A DNA stretch of 64,000 nt from Isoetes taiwanensis. Taxonomy: Eukaryota > Streptophyta > Lycopodiopsida > Isoetales > Isoetaceae. The DNA lies in the NCBI GenBank assembly GCA_021234155.1, contig JAJEKV010000176.1, forward strand, positions 596,448 to 660,447. Direction: 5' to 3'. This document shows, one piece after another, positions 1 to 11,589 of this stretch; the first letter of the stretch is position 1, and every line of letters begins with the position of its first letter. The notes below the pieces were generated by a model that was given only the letters and a program-made list of their open reading frames with translations, ran no database searches and was not told the DNA's origin. The position numbers and the translations under genes are program-made.

Positions 1-1528
1 GAGAGTTGGCTAGTATGTGACCTCAACTAATCCAATGAATCGTGGGTCACGATTTTTTGGAACTATTATTATAACTTTTAATATTTCGTTTTTACTTTTT
101 TATGCATGACATTTTACTCTTCAAAGGATCACCTCGTGATTCTTTGAAGCTAGTATAGGTTTTTATTGTATTATTTTGCTCATTAGGATCATCATGATGA
201 GCTTCCTAAATTCTTACTTTTTACTTCAGGAATTTTATATTGCCACGACAACTTTGAAAGTTAAAACATCTGAAATATGAGAAGCAATGGAAATTCATGC
301 TTGATTCTACATGGTCTAAGGTCTTGTTAGTGGCGACCAAATGGGATAAGAAGGAACTGGGGGATGAGCAAGATAATACCCCTGAAAAATCATCCGAGGA
401 CTTTTTTAACAAGACATTCCTGCGAGCTCTAAGGAGTATGTCTGACAATGAGATGAAATGTCTGATAGACGAGATTCTTTCTAGTACATACTATCTGAAA
501 ACAACTTCAGTTACACTGGTTGTTTTGAGTTTAAACAATGCACAATCGCCATAAAGACACTTACTTGGACGGAGAGAGAAGTCCTTTTATATGTTAACAA
601 TTGTTAACAATCTTTGAAATCATTGTCAAGATATCCAGAGTTTAAAGAAGAGCATCCGCTTGAAATTTCAAGCATGGATGCTGTCTATGTTAAGGCAAAT
701 ATCAATAAAGATCCTGTCCTAGGGAATGTTTCAGCAGACATGATAGCCTGCATTGGCTACATATTATACTAGATAAGGAAAACCTACATATGGAAAAGAA
801 ATGAGATACAATTGTGCACAAAAATAGGTATTTAGTCTACTCCAGTATCTGAGCATGTGCAGTTGCCCTGTGTTTACATGCGAGGCTTTAAAGCCAATTG
901 GATGTTTATCTCAGTATCTAGAAATGTATGAGAGAATCTCACTCATGACGACTGCCAAAGTGTATCATCTGCTTATGCTCTTTCATTTTGACCACATGCC
1001 CAATTGTTTATATAGCTTAGGATAGATCAACGAGGGTGCCCATGTTTCTATTGGGAGGATCCAGGGCTTGAGAATGTGAAGAGATTTTGAAAGAACACCA
1101 GTACTTTATCATTGACATCATTATCAATAGAAGTGAGGCTATATCTCTAAATAGCCAGAATTGGATTTGCGATTCTCCTTGCCACTTCATAAAGCAAAGA
1201 AGACTCTGTTGCCTCATATGAAGCAACAGATAAGAAAAATAAAAACATCATGTTGCTATATTTATAGGCAAATTTAAATATAATGGATACGCATGGATGG
1301 CGATTTGTTGTTCAAGCCTCAATTGAAAATGTCTTTTGCTTATTACGTCGTGGAGCAACTTCTTTCGCAAGATGGATGCGTGCCCAACTTCTTTTCTTCT
1401 CTAGAACTACTTTAATACAGGAGAAGAAGAGCATTGCTTTTAAATATGATGACAAGAAGACAAGGTTTCTTCAGAGTCTCTTTGAATACCTTGGAAAGCT
1501 AGTGGGGCCACCTTAGGAAATGGAAGTT
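1..1528. other. Unassigned region with short ORFs
   Basis: I recognise no gene here. The longest plus-strand open stretches are 297-554 (85 codons, lysine/aspartate rich, begins MLDSTWSKVLL) and 1283-1516 (77 codons). Between them, around 640-770, another short open stretch reads like coding sequence (KEEHPLEISSMDAVYVKAN) but lacks a start. They could be exons of a decayed gene or of a transposon. No splice structure joins them convincingly. Confidence 0.3.
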
Positions 1529-1562
1529 AAAGATAAGATAAGATAAGATAAGATAAGATAAG
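1529..1562. repeat. (GATAA)n microsatellite, LINE tail
   Basis: About six tandem GATAA units. A second short run lies at 1690-1703. The array directly abuts a sequence beginning TTTTTACGTCCACGG, the same junction seen beside other microsatellites at 38.1, 50.4, 51.7 and 60.95 kb, so it is read as the 3' tail of a minus-strand LINE. Confidence 0.7.
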
Positions 1563-2360
1563 AAATTTTTACGTCCACGGGAACCCAACGGGTTATGGGA
1601 CGGCACATGCAAGGGCAACAGCCCATCTAAAACCTGGGGACTAGGCCCCATCACCAAACACAATAACCAAATATTAAAAGACTACCAAGGATAAGATAAG
1701 ATAATGCTAATGCTAGTGGTAAACTTATGCTTCTAAAATTATCTAGACATAGCCAGTCCAAGGATTGGAAGGCCATTGATCTAGAATAATTGCTGCACCT
1801 CCCCTGTACACTGCCCATTTCTTTTGCAGGCGGGCTGCCCTCACCTTGCAGAGCTCCTCCTTACGGTTACACAATTGAAGAGGGGAGAGGTCCTCCTGTA
1901 CTGAGAAAATAGTCCTTCTGAGATGGTTTCCATGCTGAAGAACATGTAAGCGACTAAGAGTGTCTTGAAACTGAACCAAAAGATGGCGAGGATGATCAAG
2001 TCTTGTCGCTCCCACCCGAGTAGCGGAGACAACTCCATCAGCCTTCACATGCATGACATCAGTGAAAAAATGCAAAGCAGCATCCATATCAGAAAGGGCA
2101 TCATCTTCTGCCTCTGCAACCCCTATAATACGCAAGTTCAGGCTCCTAGTAACAGAAGATACTGAGGCAACCTGCTCCTGTCTACTAGCTCGGCACTGCG
2201 ACTCCTGGTCCCCTTGGGATTGTGGAGATGTCTGTACGCCCACCTCAACATGTTCTTTTTCCAATGTCTGCACTTCCGCTTCAACACAATGTCTCTTCTG
2301 TGGAGGAAAACACGATGAGATGGGAGAAACTTCTGGTGCGGCCCATGACATCGACATCAC
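1563..2360 (-). pseudogene. LINE fragment with ORF1 (RRM-type) remnant
   Basis: The minus strand has a 205-codon open frame (1743-2360). Its middle part, starting LNLRIIGVAEAEDD and continuing with ALHFFTDVMHV, SATRVG and HLLVQF, then EDLSPLQL, follows the conserved pattern of LINE ORF1 proteins: an RRM-like nucleic-acid-binding domain plus a C-terminal basic domain. ORF1p coats LINE RNA for retrotransposition. The N-terminal part is a Q/E-rich low-complexity stretch. Between the ORF and the GATAA tail lie about 180 bases resembling the 3' ends of the other LINE copies in this window (CGTCCACGG, TTATGGGAC). No reverse transcriptase follows, so this is an internally deleted or composite copy. 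The family assignment is from pattern recognition only. Confidence 0.6.
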
Positions 2361-2433
2361 TCAGAGTACGAATATACCCAATAACTTGGATGTTCTCCTA
2401 GATAACTTTTAGGGTACCAACTATGCCAAAAGG

Positions 2434-2736
2434 TTGGAAGAGATGAAGGACCATATCAATACTCTAGAGAGGGATGTATCTGCTACTGATCCTCATTTTG
2501 AAAATTTGGAAGCTTTATTAAATACTATCGATCAAATGCTATCGCTTATTGATTGTAAAGTAAATGAGGACGAGCCAATAGACGATAGACATGAGACTGA
2601 AGATAATGCTGAGGCTTCTAAAGCTGCTCAAAAATTCATTAAAATAGTGAACAGAATGCAGCACAGGCCAGTCATGCTCCTTCTTGAGAAGAGGAAGGCT
2701 GGAGTCAATATCTTAAGGATAATCAGGCTGACCTAG
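2434..2736 (+). other. Small open frame, unknown
   Basis: An open frame of 100 codons, or 97 if it starts at the ATG at 2443. It encodes an acidic, probably helical protein (TLERDV, LEALLNTIDQMLSLIDCK, DDRHETEDNAEASKAAQK). Base composition is similar to exons elsewhere, but no splice partner, homologue or domain is recognisable. It could be an exon of a decayed gene or captured sequence. Confidence 0.2.
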
Positions 2737-3644
2737 GAAATTGTTATGCAAAAATCAAACAGGCAATTCTTGAGGTCTGACTAGGAGCTTACAAGATCAA
2801 GATCCACGTCTAACAAAGAGCGCCTCTTCATATTCTTAAAAAGACTCAACTAATCTATAACCTGCGGTACAACTCATTTAGTCGAACACGCAGAAGATGC
2901 CTAAAATAGAAGCAAAAGATCCAGGTACCCTAGCCTTGCTAAGAACACATAAGCGTCTAAATTCACTATACAACAATAGGGCATGAGCATGCTACATGTA
3001 TCCACTTTTAGAACCTACCAAAGTACCTACACTAGGTACTTCAGAAATGGGTATTGTTTCCTTGTTCTTTTCATTGAAACTAGGTCAAAAGTTAAAAAAC
3101 AAAGGTCAAAAGCATATTATTATTCAAGATTAAGATAAAGACAACACTATTGGAGGTCAAAATGAATGCATCCACAATTTCAAATTTATAGTTATTGAGA
3201 CATTAAACAAGTACCTAATACCCAGGTACTATTTTAGGTAGTTTTATGGTCCCTAAATAATAACTTTTTTTTTTTTTTTTTTAATACAGTAGCACAGTTA
3301 TGCCCAACATCTAAATAGCCATGCTACTAGAAATAGATTATAAGTTGAAAAATAAGGAAGGAAAGCTTCTATGATTGCACAAAGAGAAAAATAAGTGGGA
3401 CTTTAGCTGCACGAACTAGTTTCATATAACCTAGTCCTCACAAGCATTGGTTGATAGTGGCCCTCCAACACCTAGAAGGATGATTCACCAAGAATCAGGC
3501 CGACCATAGCCACCCCGATGTTTTTTGCAAGAAAATAGCCACCATTAGTAGTCCATTATCGGCTGCCAGAGTTATGGCCAAAAGAGAGAAGTTTCATATA
3601 ATGAGATCGATATGAAATGAAATGTTTTGTGTTGCTCACATTGA
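2737..3644. other. No gene seen
   Basis: AT-rich sequence with many stops in all frames and a poly(T) tract near 3268-3282. Nothing recognisable. Confidence 0.5.
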
Positions 3645-3968
3645 GACCTTATGATGAGCAGTCCAAAATAGGCACACCATGACCTCTGGTGGAAAATGGC
3701 AATGCACTTTTCGAAATGTGGCGATACAATTTTTTCAGATCATCGTGGCAATCTTCATGGACCTTTCATTTTTCCTTCCCATATTAAGAGTCCTTTGAAT
3801 GGAATAGAATTGATTTTTTTCCGCCCGCGGATAGAATAACACATAATGACAACAAATGGCAACAATAACTTGTGTCTTTTCAATAAATGAAATTGCTCTA
3901 CATTCCTCCATAAGATTTGGAGCTTGAACATCAAAACTTGCATCCCAAAGTTGGCTTCCATTGTATCC
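3645..3968 (-). pseudogene. Oxidosqualene cyclase (cycloartenol synthase-like) pseudogene fragment
   Basis: Two exon-like blocks on the minus strand match the central region of plant oxidosqualene cyclases, which fold 2,3-oxidosqualene into sterol or triterpene skeletons. Block one (3968 to about 3866) reads GYNGSQLWDASFDVQA followed by NLMEE. Block two (3762-3645) begins just after a splice-acceptor-like AAAG and reads [18 protein letters not shown], then [16 protein letters not shown], a stop, and GLNV. Family members have DHGWPISDCTAEGL here, so the catalytic DCTAE motif has lost its last residues to a stop codon. About 100 bases resembling an intron separate the blocks, so this is a duplicated gene fragment and not a processed copy. 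N-terminal and C-terminal exons were not found. Confidence 0.8.
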
Positions 3969-3998
3969 ATATAGTGAATTAACATTGATGGACTGCAT

Positions 3999-4737
3999 GG
4001 TTTTTATGCAAAAAATAGTTCAATTAATATAGATAGGCATACTTGCATCTTGAGGGGCGTAATAGAAGGTGTCCAATTTGGGATTCTTGAGAAGGGGAGT
4101 GAGAATCGAGCCTCTGGAGAAGGATGCAGAAAATCAGAGAGCTAGAAGATTTGGATCCGACATTCCCGCCAATCAAATAGTAAGATTTTTTAGAGCCGAG
4201 AGGGTGCCAGATTGTAGGGAATAAGAGTTTCCTTGCCCCCATGCCAGATGCGGTAGTAAAAGGCCCTTGCCTCTTCAGTCTCCAGTTGGAAATGAAGTCG
4301 ATACCTCCTTAAGATCGTCGAACGTGAGCACTCAAGTAAGGCCATGAGCGATACCTGATACCTGCAATTGCCCTTCCAAGAAAAAACCACAGGTAAGAAT
4401 CGAACATTTAGCAGGTCAGGGGAAAATGAAAGATGACAATAAATAGTTACACATACACTAATGAAAGCGTATAAAAGCAATGGTATGCCCAATATTTATA
4501 CTCCAAATGACATGGGAAAAATGCATATTCCATTTATATTCTGACCCCACAAATCAACCAAACAAGAGTTTGGCCCTTAGGGCAACCCAAAAACAGACCA
4601 TTGAAAAAACACACACAACGGAAAAGAGCCACTTTCTTTTTTAGCACCAAATTTAGGCTAATTTCTTCTCCCTTCAGCTTTTACAGCTAAAAGAGGAGCG
4701 CCTACGTCGGATTCATTCCCCTGCTTCATCCGCAAGG
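3999..4737. other. Intergenic, upstream of succinyl-CoA ligase
   Basis: Mostly AT-rich, becoming pyrimidine-rich (TTTCTTCTCCCTTCAGC) just before the ATG at 4738, probably the 5' UTR. A 100-codon minus-strand open frame at 4190-4492 is not recognisable and does not match the neighbouring cyclase remnant. Confidence 0.4.
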
Positions 4738-7035
4738 ATGAGGAAAGCAGCTCATCGTTCATTCTCTAAATTGTTGCACTCAGAAATCCGACGCTCTTAT
4801 GCTACCTCTCCTACACCTGCAGTCTTTGTGGATAAAAATACTCGGGTTATCTGCCAGGGGATCACAGGCAAGAATGGAACTTTTCACACCGAGCAAGCCA
4901 TTGAATATGGAACCAAAATGGTTAGTTTGTTTGTGTGCTTCGTGTCTAGATAGATTTGGTTCTAGATGTTTGGCTACGTGGGATTTCTCTGTGATCCTTC
5001 TGAATTGATCTCAGAAGGGTGTTTTTCCTCTGTTTTTAAGCTCAATTCGACAATGACATAGCTCTTTGGTATCACTTCATTCTTATGCTAGACGAATGTC
5101 TGCAGAGAGTAACTATCATTTAACTTTCAGAGAGCTGAAATTACCGTTTCTCACATCCTTCATTTCAGAGCTTGAATGATTCTAATAAGAAACTTGGAAT
5201 CAGTAAGATTTCAATTAAATGAAGGTTGCATGATGCTGCTTTAGACAAAGACCTGCTGACCTAAAATCTGAATTTCACTGTTACACACTAGACCTATTTC
5301 TTTTTTATATTCAATCTAGTGCATTGCTCATTGTTTTCTGCTCAACTATATGTTCGAAGTGTTCATGTTAGGTTGGTGGAGTGACCCCAAAGAAAGGGGG
5401 AACCGAGCACCTTGGCTTGCCTGTTTTTAACTCGGTTGCAGAAGCCAAGGCAGAAACCAAAGCCAACGCATCTGTGATCTACGTACCAGCACCATTTGCA
5501 GCAGCTGCAATTATGGAGGGTCTGGAAGCGGAGCTAGATCTCATTGTTTGTATCACAGAAGGCATTCCTCAGCATGACATGGTAAAATTTCCTTCCTCCT
5601 GTATTTATTTCACTGAAGAAGTTTTAGTGCTAAAATAAAAGGGGAAGAGCCTAAGTGTAGGTATTACTGCATCTGACGTTTTATTATTAACTTTAGAGGA
5701 GTAGGTAGGTAGTGTCCAGTCACTGAATAGAGAAGAAACCTCATACAAATGGAAATGCGTACATATTTCTTCTTGATCATCATGACTTCTGCATATAAGA
5801 ATGGCTTTCCAGTCTAAAGAACAAGAACTGACTTGAGTCCAGTAAGAAGTCAGTGGGAATAAGTTGGGGCTGATGTCGGAAACTGTGTGGGGCCTTTTTT
5901 TTTTGTTGAGGTTAAGGCAATGGATTATAGTACATGCAAAAAAGTTTACATGAATATACATCAGCTTCAAAGGTAAAAAAGACTGTGTGGAGCTTTCAGT
6001 CCATCTGGAAAGGGGTTGATAGATTCAAGTTAACGAGGCAGTTCTTGCTTCATGTACCATATGTAATTGATTCGAATGTGCATTTCTTGACCATGTTCTG
6101 CTTTTCTGGACGTCATGTGTGATGCAGGTTAGAGTGAAAGCTGCTTTAAATAGTCAAAGCAAGACACGGTTAATAGGACCAAATTGTCCTGGCATTATTA
6201 AGCCAGGAGAGTGCAAGATTGGAATCATGCCTGGTTATATTCATAAGCCAGGAAGAGTTGGGATTGTTTCTCGTTCTGGAACTCTTACATATGAAGCAGT
6301 ATATATCTTTGCATCTATGCTTTATGTGGTTCCAGTAAAGTGTAATGCTAACTTCAACCTATTGGTCTCAGGTGTTCCAAACTACAGCAGTTGGTCTTGG
6401 ACAGTCGACCTGTGTTGGCATTGGAGGAGACCCTTTTAATGGCACAAATTTTGTTGACTGTCTTGAAAAATTTGTTCAGGATCCACAGACAGAAGGTGCC
6501 AGAATGTAGAGTGAAGTTTTGTGTAAATGCAACTGAGACTTCAAAAGATTCAAAGATGTTTATTAAATGCTTTGCAGGTATTGTTTTGATTGGTGAGATA
6601 GGTGGCTCAGCAGAAGAGGATGCAGCAAGCTTTATCAAGGTTAGACTTATTTACAGAAAATTTAATGAGGGTTTCTTATTTTTAAATACAAATTGTCCTC
6701 TGCAGGAAAGCGGCACCCAAAAGCCAGTAGTGTCTTTTATTGCTGGACTTACAGCACCCCCAGGTCGTCGGATGGGACATGCTGGAGGTCTGTGCTATTT
6801 CAGTATTAATGTCATAGTTTTACATTTTAGGAGTGCATTTGTTTGACTAATAAAATATCTTTCAGCATGGTACCGAATTGGTGTTAATTTCATTGTAACA
6901 ATTATTGCTGGAGGTAAAGGAACAGCACAAGATAAAATTAAGTCATTAAAAGCTGCCGGAGTTACTCTAATTGAATCACCTACAAAGATTGGATCAACGA
7001 TTCACGAGGTGTTTAAGCAACGTGGTTTGCTGTGA
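4738..7035 (+). CDS. Succinyl-CoA ligase alpha subunit, mitochondrial (7 exons)
   Basis: The alpha subunit of the TCA-cycle enzyme that interconverts succinyl-CoA and succinate with ATP/GTP formation. Exons, all GT..AG: 4738-4920, 5372-5581, 6128-6298, 6372-6495, 6578-6639, 6706-6787, 6866-7035. They total 1002 nt, 333 residues. An Arg/Ser-rich N-terminus ([20 protein letters not shown]) looks like a mitochondrial presequence. The CoA-binding loop [11 protein letters not shown] lies near residues 40-50, [20 protein letters not shown] in exon 3, and the phosphohistidine loop GRRMGHAG has its His near residue 275. Exon 7 carries [13 protein letters not shown] and ends FKQRGLL. Oddity: the family has HAGAI(I/V)xGGKG without a gap, but the only good upstream acceptor for exon 7 adds 11 residues (WYRIG...VT) right after the catalytic loop; the expected acceptor at 6897-6898 reads AA instead of AG. 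Exon limits are inferred from splice motifs and family conservation. Confidence 0.93.
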
Positions 7036-7887
7036 AGTCCAACTTGTGGCACATCTTCATACAAGCAAGGTTTTGAGATGTTATTGTCATTGGGGCTATC
7101 ATTAGTACAGTAATATTGTCATTGTGGCATCCATTCGACCCCAAACATTTATACAGCAGAATAACCTGCCAATACATTCGAATGACTGAATAAATCTGAT
7201 AATTTTTGTAACATCTTTTGAAAACAAATAGGCAAAAGCGTATATGCTCCTGTAACCATGAAATTTCTCTATGGGATGTGTTAGATTTTCGAGAGCATTA
7301 GCCATGATGAATTCTCTACTGAGCAGGAAAAAGCAGAAGACAAAGATGTAAGTTGGCAAAGTCCCGTAGGTGCAATAAAGCTTTATATTCGGTTACCATA
7401 ATATGACATGGAATAAACGCTTTACCCAGAAGAGAAGACGAGAAACTAGTAAAACGTGTAAAGTCCTGTAGGTGCAATAAAGCTTCTTACACTTATATTT
7501 GTATTTGGTTAGTAACAATGTGACGTGGAATGAACAGCAGGCGTTGATTGATCAACCAATGCCTAGAAAAAGCTGGGATGGTTCAACTTATGTCTCCATG
7601 TAATATGGAGCTCATGATTGCCCATAACTTATTTAGCAGGATCTTTTTCAAAAGTACATAGTGCATCATTTAAGCAAACCGGTTTTTTATTGCAATATCT
7701 ATTGCAAAGAATATTTCACCAACAAAGAAGGTAGATATCCAAAACTTTACAATGCCATCGTCCAGGCGTCATATTTCTGGGAGAAACATGCATAGAACTA
7801 GTAAGAAATCATAGAGATGAATAAATAATTTTGTAGAACAATGTGGCCATCCATAACCTTTTGTAAGTCGAATGTAAGTCGAATGTC
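7036..7887. other. Convergent intergenic region / 3' UTRs
   Basis: The space between two convergent stop codons (7035 and 7888). It should hold both 3' UTRs. An ATAAAG-type sequence (GCAATAAAGCTT) occurs twice within a short tandem duplication. No ORF of interest. Confidence 0.6.
7358..7537 (+). repeat. Tandem duplication downstream of succinyl-CoA ligase
   Basis: Two diverged copies of a 60-80 bp unit: 7358-7420 and 7460-7537. Both start AAAGTCC(C/T)GTAGG and contain GTGCAATAAAGCTT, a possible polyadenylation signal, and both end TGACRTGGAATRAAC. The second copy carries a small insertion. Confidence 0.75.
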
Positions 7888-10060
7888 TCAAGAGAGAAAC
7901 CCCGTCAAAGCATCCACCACCTTTTCTGGCCTGCCAAATAAATAATTGGTGAAAATGGCCTAAATATATAACATCCATGCAATGTAATTTTATAAGCACT
8001 GAAAATTGTACCAATCTTCTTGTGGCATATGGCCTGTCCCACTAAGTAATGTTGTTTTTATGAACTCAGTGTTGCTATTAGCGAAGTTGGTGGCTTCTGT
8101 TTGAGGTAGGTATTTGTCATCCTCACCCCATATCACTGCAACTGGAACATTCCAACTGTATTCAAGAATCAATTTTATTAGTGATACTAAATTGATCTAC
8201 AAGACATTAGATTGGCAAAAAATCTAAAGAAAATACTGATAACTACCAGCTTATTCGACCAGTCTGAACAATTCAAAGCTAAATGCAATGTACCTCTTTG
8301 AAGAGAAACCCTCTCCGACACGTATAAGCAGCTGTTGAGAATTGAAGTTTCTTGTGGCCTCCAATATGGCTACAAATTAAGGCATGTTTTATGACACGGG
8401 TAACTTATAAGGGATAATTAAAAACTTAACGAATACCAAATCCAGGTGCACTGCTGGACAAATAAGGAAGCCTATAAACGTCACAATCATCGAGATCAAG
8501 GGAGTACCTGTATTAAGCATCGAGCATACGTGGAAAGAAAACTAGAAGGAAATTCCAACCGAAGTCAAGTGGTTAGATACACATACTTGCTACCCTTTTC
8601 AATAAAACGTTCTGCCATTATGGCATTTTGACACACGAACTCTCCCAGGATAGGAATCCTGTTATAAGATCAAAACTTAGAGACCAGAAGTTGCAACCTT
8701 TATGCCATTCTGCAATAGGTATTTAAACATGAAGCGATGCTACTACACACTAACAGGTGTCTCCCATGGCCATTATTTGCTGCATGAGTTGGTGGATGCA
8801 TTTTTTATTAATCAATGAAGGATCAGGTTTTCTATTAAAAAGCACGCAAAAAGAAAGATATTTACCTCATTTGAGTAAATAAAGCAGGAGTAGGAGCTGA
8901 GGTAGTAAGTGGACAGTTTAAAATTGCTAACTTTGATATCTTGCTCTGATTCTTTAATGCCCATGTCAATCCGTAAGACCCTACCACAAAGCCCTGCAGG
9001 GCTCGAATCAACACTTTTCTCATTTCTCTTTGATAAGCTCTGAACTTTAAGTAAAAAGACTTATGCTAATACCTGAACAACAAGGAAAAATGGCTCTTGA
9101 ATTTTCAATTTGTCTAGCAGCTTATCAAGCTCCTCATGATATGCTTCTTCTGCAGCAGTTGATCATGAATCCTAGATAATCAGATTCAAGGCCATTATCA
9201 ATGATGTGCTATGTTGAATTTTGTCACAGATCCAACACTGACCTGTATAACTAAAGTCGAACTTAGGCTGAGGCATTTCACTAAAACCGAAACCAAGCCA
9301 ATCAGGCGCATAGCAGTGATAATTTTTTCCTGCCATCTGTAGGTATATGAAGCAATATGATTAATGCATGGGCATGTGAACCAGAGATAACATGTATTTC
9401 CCTTCCCTACTGTCAGATGGAAAATAGAGAGGCATTTATGTTTGACCTGTACAATAACGTCCCTATAGCTATAAGAAGATGCTGGAGCTCCATGTAGAAA
9501 TACAATAGTTCCATTCTTCGATGAGCGTGAACCTGTAGGATGTACAGCATCACTTAAGAATCCTACCTATGCAAAATGGAATTCTGAATACCTGTTTCAC
9601 GCACAAACCAAGTGAATTCTCCACTTCTTACATAAGAACCATAATCTCTACCCTTGTCTTTGATTTGCTGTAGGCCAAACAACATAAATATTTATCTCTT
9701 TTAAACCGATCATCAAGCAAAATGTTACAAAGTCCTTAAGAAAGAGGATTATAAATCTTCTTCACTTACAGCAATCATCTGGCCGGCATTACCATCCTGA
9801 GCTGGCGAATTTGGAAGCTGAATAGCCGAGCGGCTTGATGGGTTATCCACAACAAAGCTAAAAAATCCCTTATCCTCGCTTTCCTTCTCATTTCTGCCGT
9901 CAGAAGCTTGGGAAACAATGCATAACGCCTTGTTCCATCTCCAAATTCCAAAATGAGACCTTGTTTTGGAGAAGAATGAATATGGCTGGGCAGCAAAAAA
10001 GGGGGAAGAATATTGAGGGAGGACAGAGAGCGCCATTGCCAGCCTCTCCCCTGCGGCCAT
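7888..10060 (-). CDS. Alpha/beta-fold hydrolase, probably plastid-targeted (11 exons)
   Basis: Minus-strand gene rebuilt from splice sites: exons 10060-9770, 9667-9592, 9532-9447, 9336-9243, 9149-9073, 8993-8866, 8658-8587, 8507-8437, 8369-8294, 8155-8012, 7930-7888. The sum is 1158 nt, a clean 385-residue frame ending TGA, which strongly supports the model. The protein has a Ser/Phe-rich N-terminal extension of about 70 residues (transit-like), an oxyanion-hole motif FLHGAP near residue 136, a nucleophile elbow VVGSYG with Ser near 214, an acid in WGEDDKYLP near 336, and the catalytic His in GTGHMPQED near 366. It resembles the haloalkane-dehalogenase-like branch of plant chloroplast hydrolases but has Ser, not Asp, as nucleophile. 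The substrate is unknown. Confidence 0.92.
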
Positions 10061-10140
10061 AGATTCTACATGTCAGCACTGTTATGACGTGTTCAGATTA
10101 GTTGATGACGTGTACAACCCGTATAATCTGCACGTAATAT
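10061..10140 (-). promoter_or_regulatory. Clustered ACGT-core motifs upstream of hydrolase
   Basis: Just upstream of the hydrolase ATG (10060) are TGACGTG at 10085-10091, TGACGTG at 10106-10112 and CACGTAA at about 10131. On the gene's strand the first two read CACGTCA. ACGT cores of this kind are bound by plant bZIP factors. They could lie in the 5' UTR or the proximal promoter. Function is inferred. Confidence 0.35.
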
Positions 10141-11078
10141 AATCTGTGATGCAAAATTGTTGCTCTAGTTAGATGGTCCATTGCTATTGCTGTTGCATCT
10201 CTGCAATATGCCCGCTTTGTCTTGTAGATAAAACTCTTTAGTATTGTTTTTTGCTTGTTCAATATTCAACCTGCATTGTTCTAGCTATAAGGTTTGTTTC
10301 ATAGTGCATATGAATAGACAATGCATTCTCTTGGCATCCGTAGGCCCTTACTAGGCAGAAGGCATCCCATGTTGGCTTTGGCTAGCTCTTATGGTCACTT
10401 TGAGAGCATCACAGGCTTCATACTTTCCATGACATTTACTCGTCTGTTCATGCAGTTATTGTTGTTACTCAAGCTATACTGATGATATATGTGCCCCTCC
10501 CTTCAGCTAGATGCAAGTAGCTATTTTTAAATTCAATATCTTCAGATTAAATCTTACCATTAGTCTTCCCTACTAAAGTAAGTACCTTTGCTTAGGGCTC
10601 TTGTTCTATATACACCCTTTTGTGCTTACACATCTACATCGAATATGTACATTTGGTGTATTTTCTATTTTGATTTGCAAGCTTGCATAACTTCGCCTTT
10701 ACAATATTTTTCTGTAATTTAGATTGTCCACGTGCTCGCCATGTCACCTTCAATTAATATTGTGCGTACCAAGAAAATTAGAAAAATAATGAACATTACT
10801 TCCATTCTTCTCGAGCATTGCACAAAATGGAGAGATGGAATGTGCATTCATGCAATGCAACAAGATTTGAATTCTCTTCTCTTCAAAGCGAAGGAAGAAT
10901 TCACATAGGCTATGATATAAAAGCATCGGAACTTAAATCCTTGTATGAAGATCCAATGCTTGGCTCAGAGGGCGATGGCTCTGGAGGAGGCCGCTGATAG
11001 TAGCAATATCAAGTTTAGACTCAATGAATGAAATGGAAGCCATGAAATGGAATGATATTGCCATTTCATATACTTTGA
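10141..11078. other. No gene seen
   Basis: AT-rich, no long open frames, no recognisable motifs. Confidence 0.5.
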
Positions 11079-11589
11079 TTGATTATATGTTTGTTTCTTT
11101 TAGATACCGCAATAACCAATGGACACTCTACGATGGGCATTCCCATCGCCAATTTTCGTGTTTACCCGTTGTCCGGAAAAGTCGGGTTCAAGATAGGTCG
11201 TTCACATGAGAACGATATCATGCTCGCTAAGAAGGGTCAATGCCCGCCGCCCCGCAGAGGTAGAAGAGCGCATGGGTACCGCCATTGCCGCCACAAGAAG
11301 AGGCGAGTGGGCCAAGCGCCGGCCGGCAGCGTAAGAGCTTGCTGCTGCAGTCGATCGCCAGCCCCCCAAAGAAAACCCAGAGCAAAATACTGCAACGCGC
11401 CCCGGCCCGGACCGAGACTCCGCGTGGTGAAACGGAGGCGTAAGTCTACCGTTCATAAGTCAAAGAGCGCCTACAAAGAGAAGCTTAAGACGGTTGGGAG
11501 CATCCGGAAGGCCACGAGCTACGCTCATCTACGGATTGAGTGGATGCGGCCCGACCTCGGCCGGTGTCGAGGGGCAAGACCGCCCAAGC
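11079..11589 (+). pseudogene. GC-rich open segment, possible FHA-like remnant
   Basis: The plus strand stays open from 11079 to 11744 (221 codons), abruptly GC-rich from about 11230. The early part reads FRVYPLSGKVGFKIGRSHENDIMLAKKG, which resembles the start of an FHA phosphothreonine-binding domain (GRSxxNDIxL). After that it is basic and Arg/Pro/Lys rich (KRRRKSTVHKSKSAYKEKLK) and unrecognised. It runs without a stop into the histone H3-like segment. It may be a decayed chromatin-protein gene, or the open frame may only reflect GC bias. Confidence 0.3.

Noticed and set aside
4190-4492. Possible N-terminal exon of the cyclase relic (EEARAFYYRIWH)
   Set aside because: The similarity to the cyclase N-terminus is too weak and no other exon lies between.
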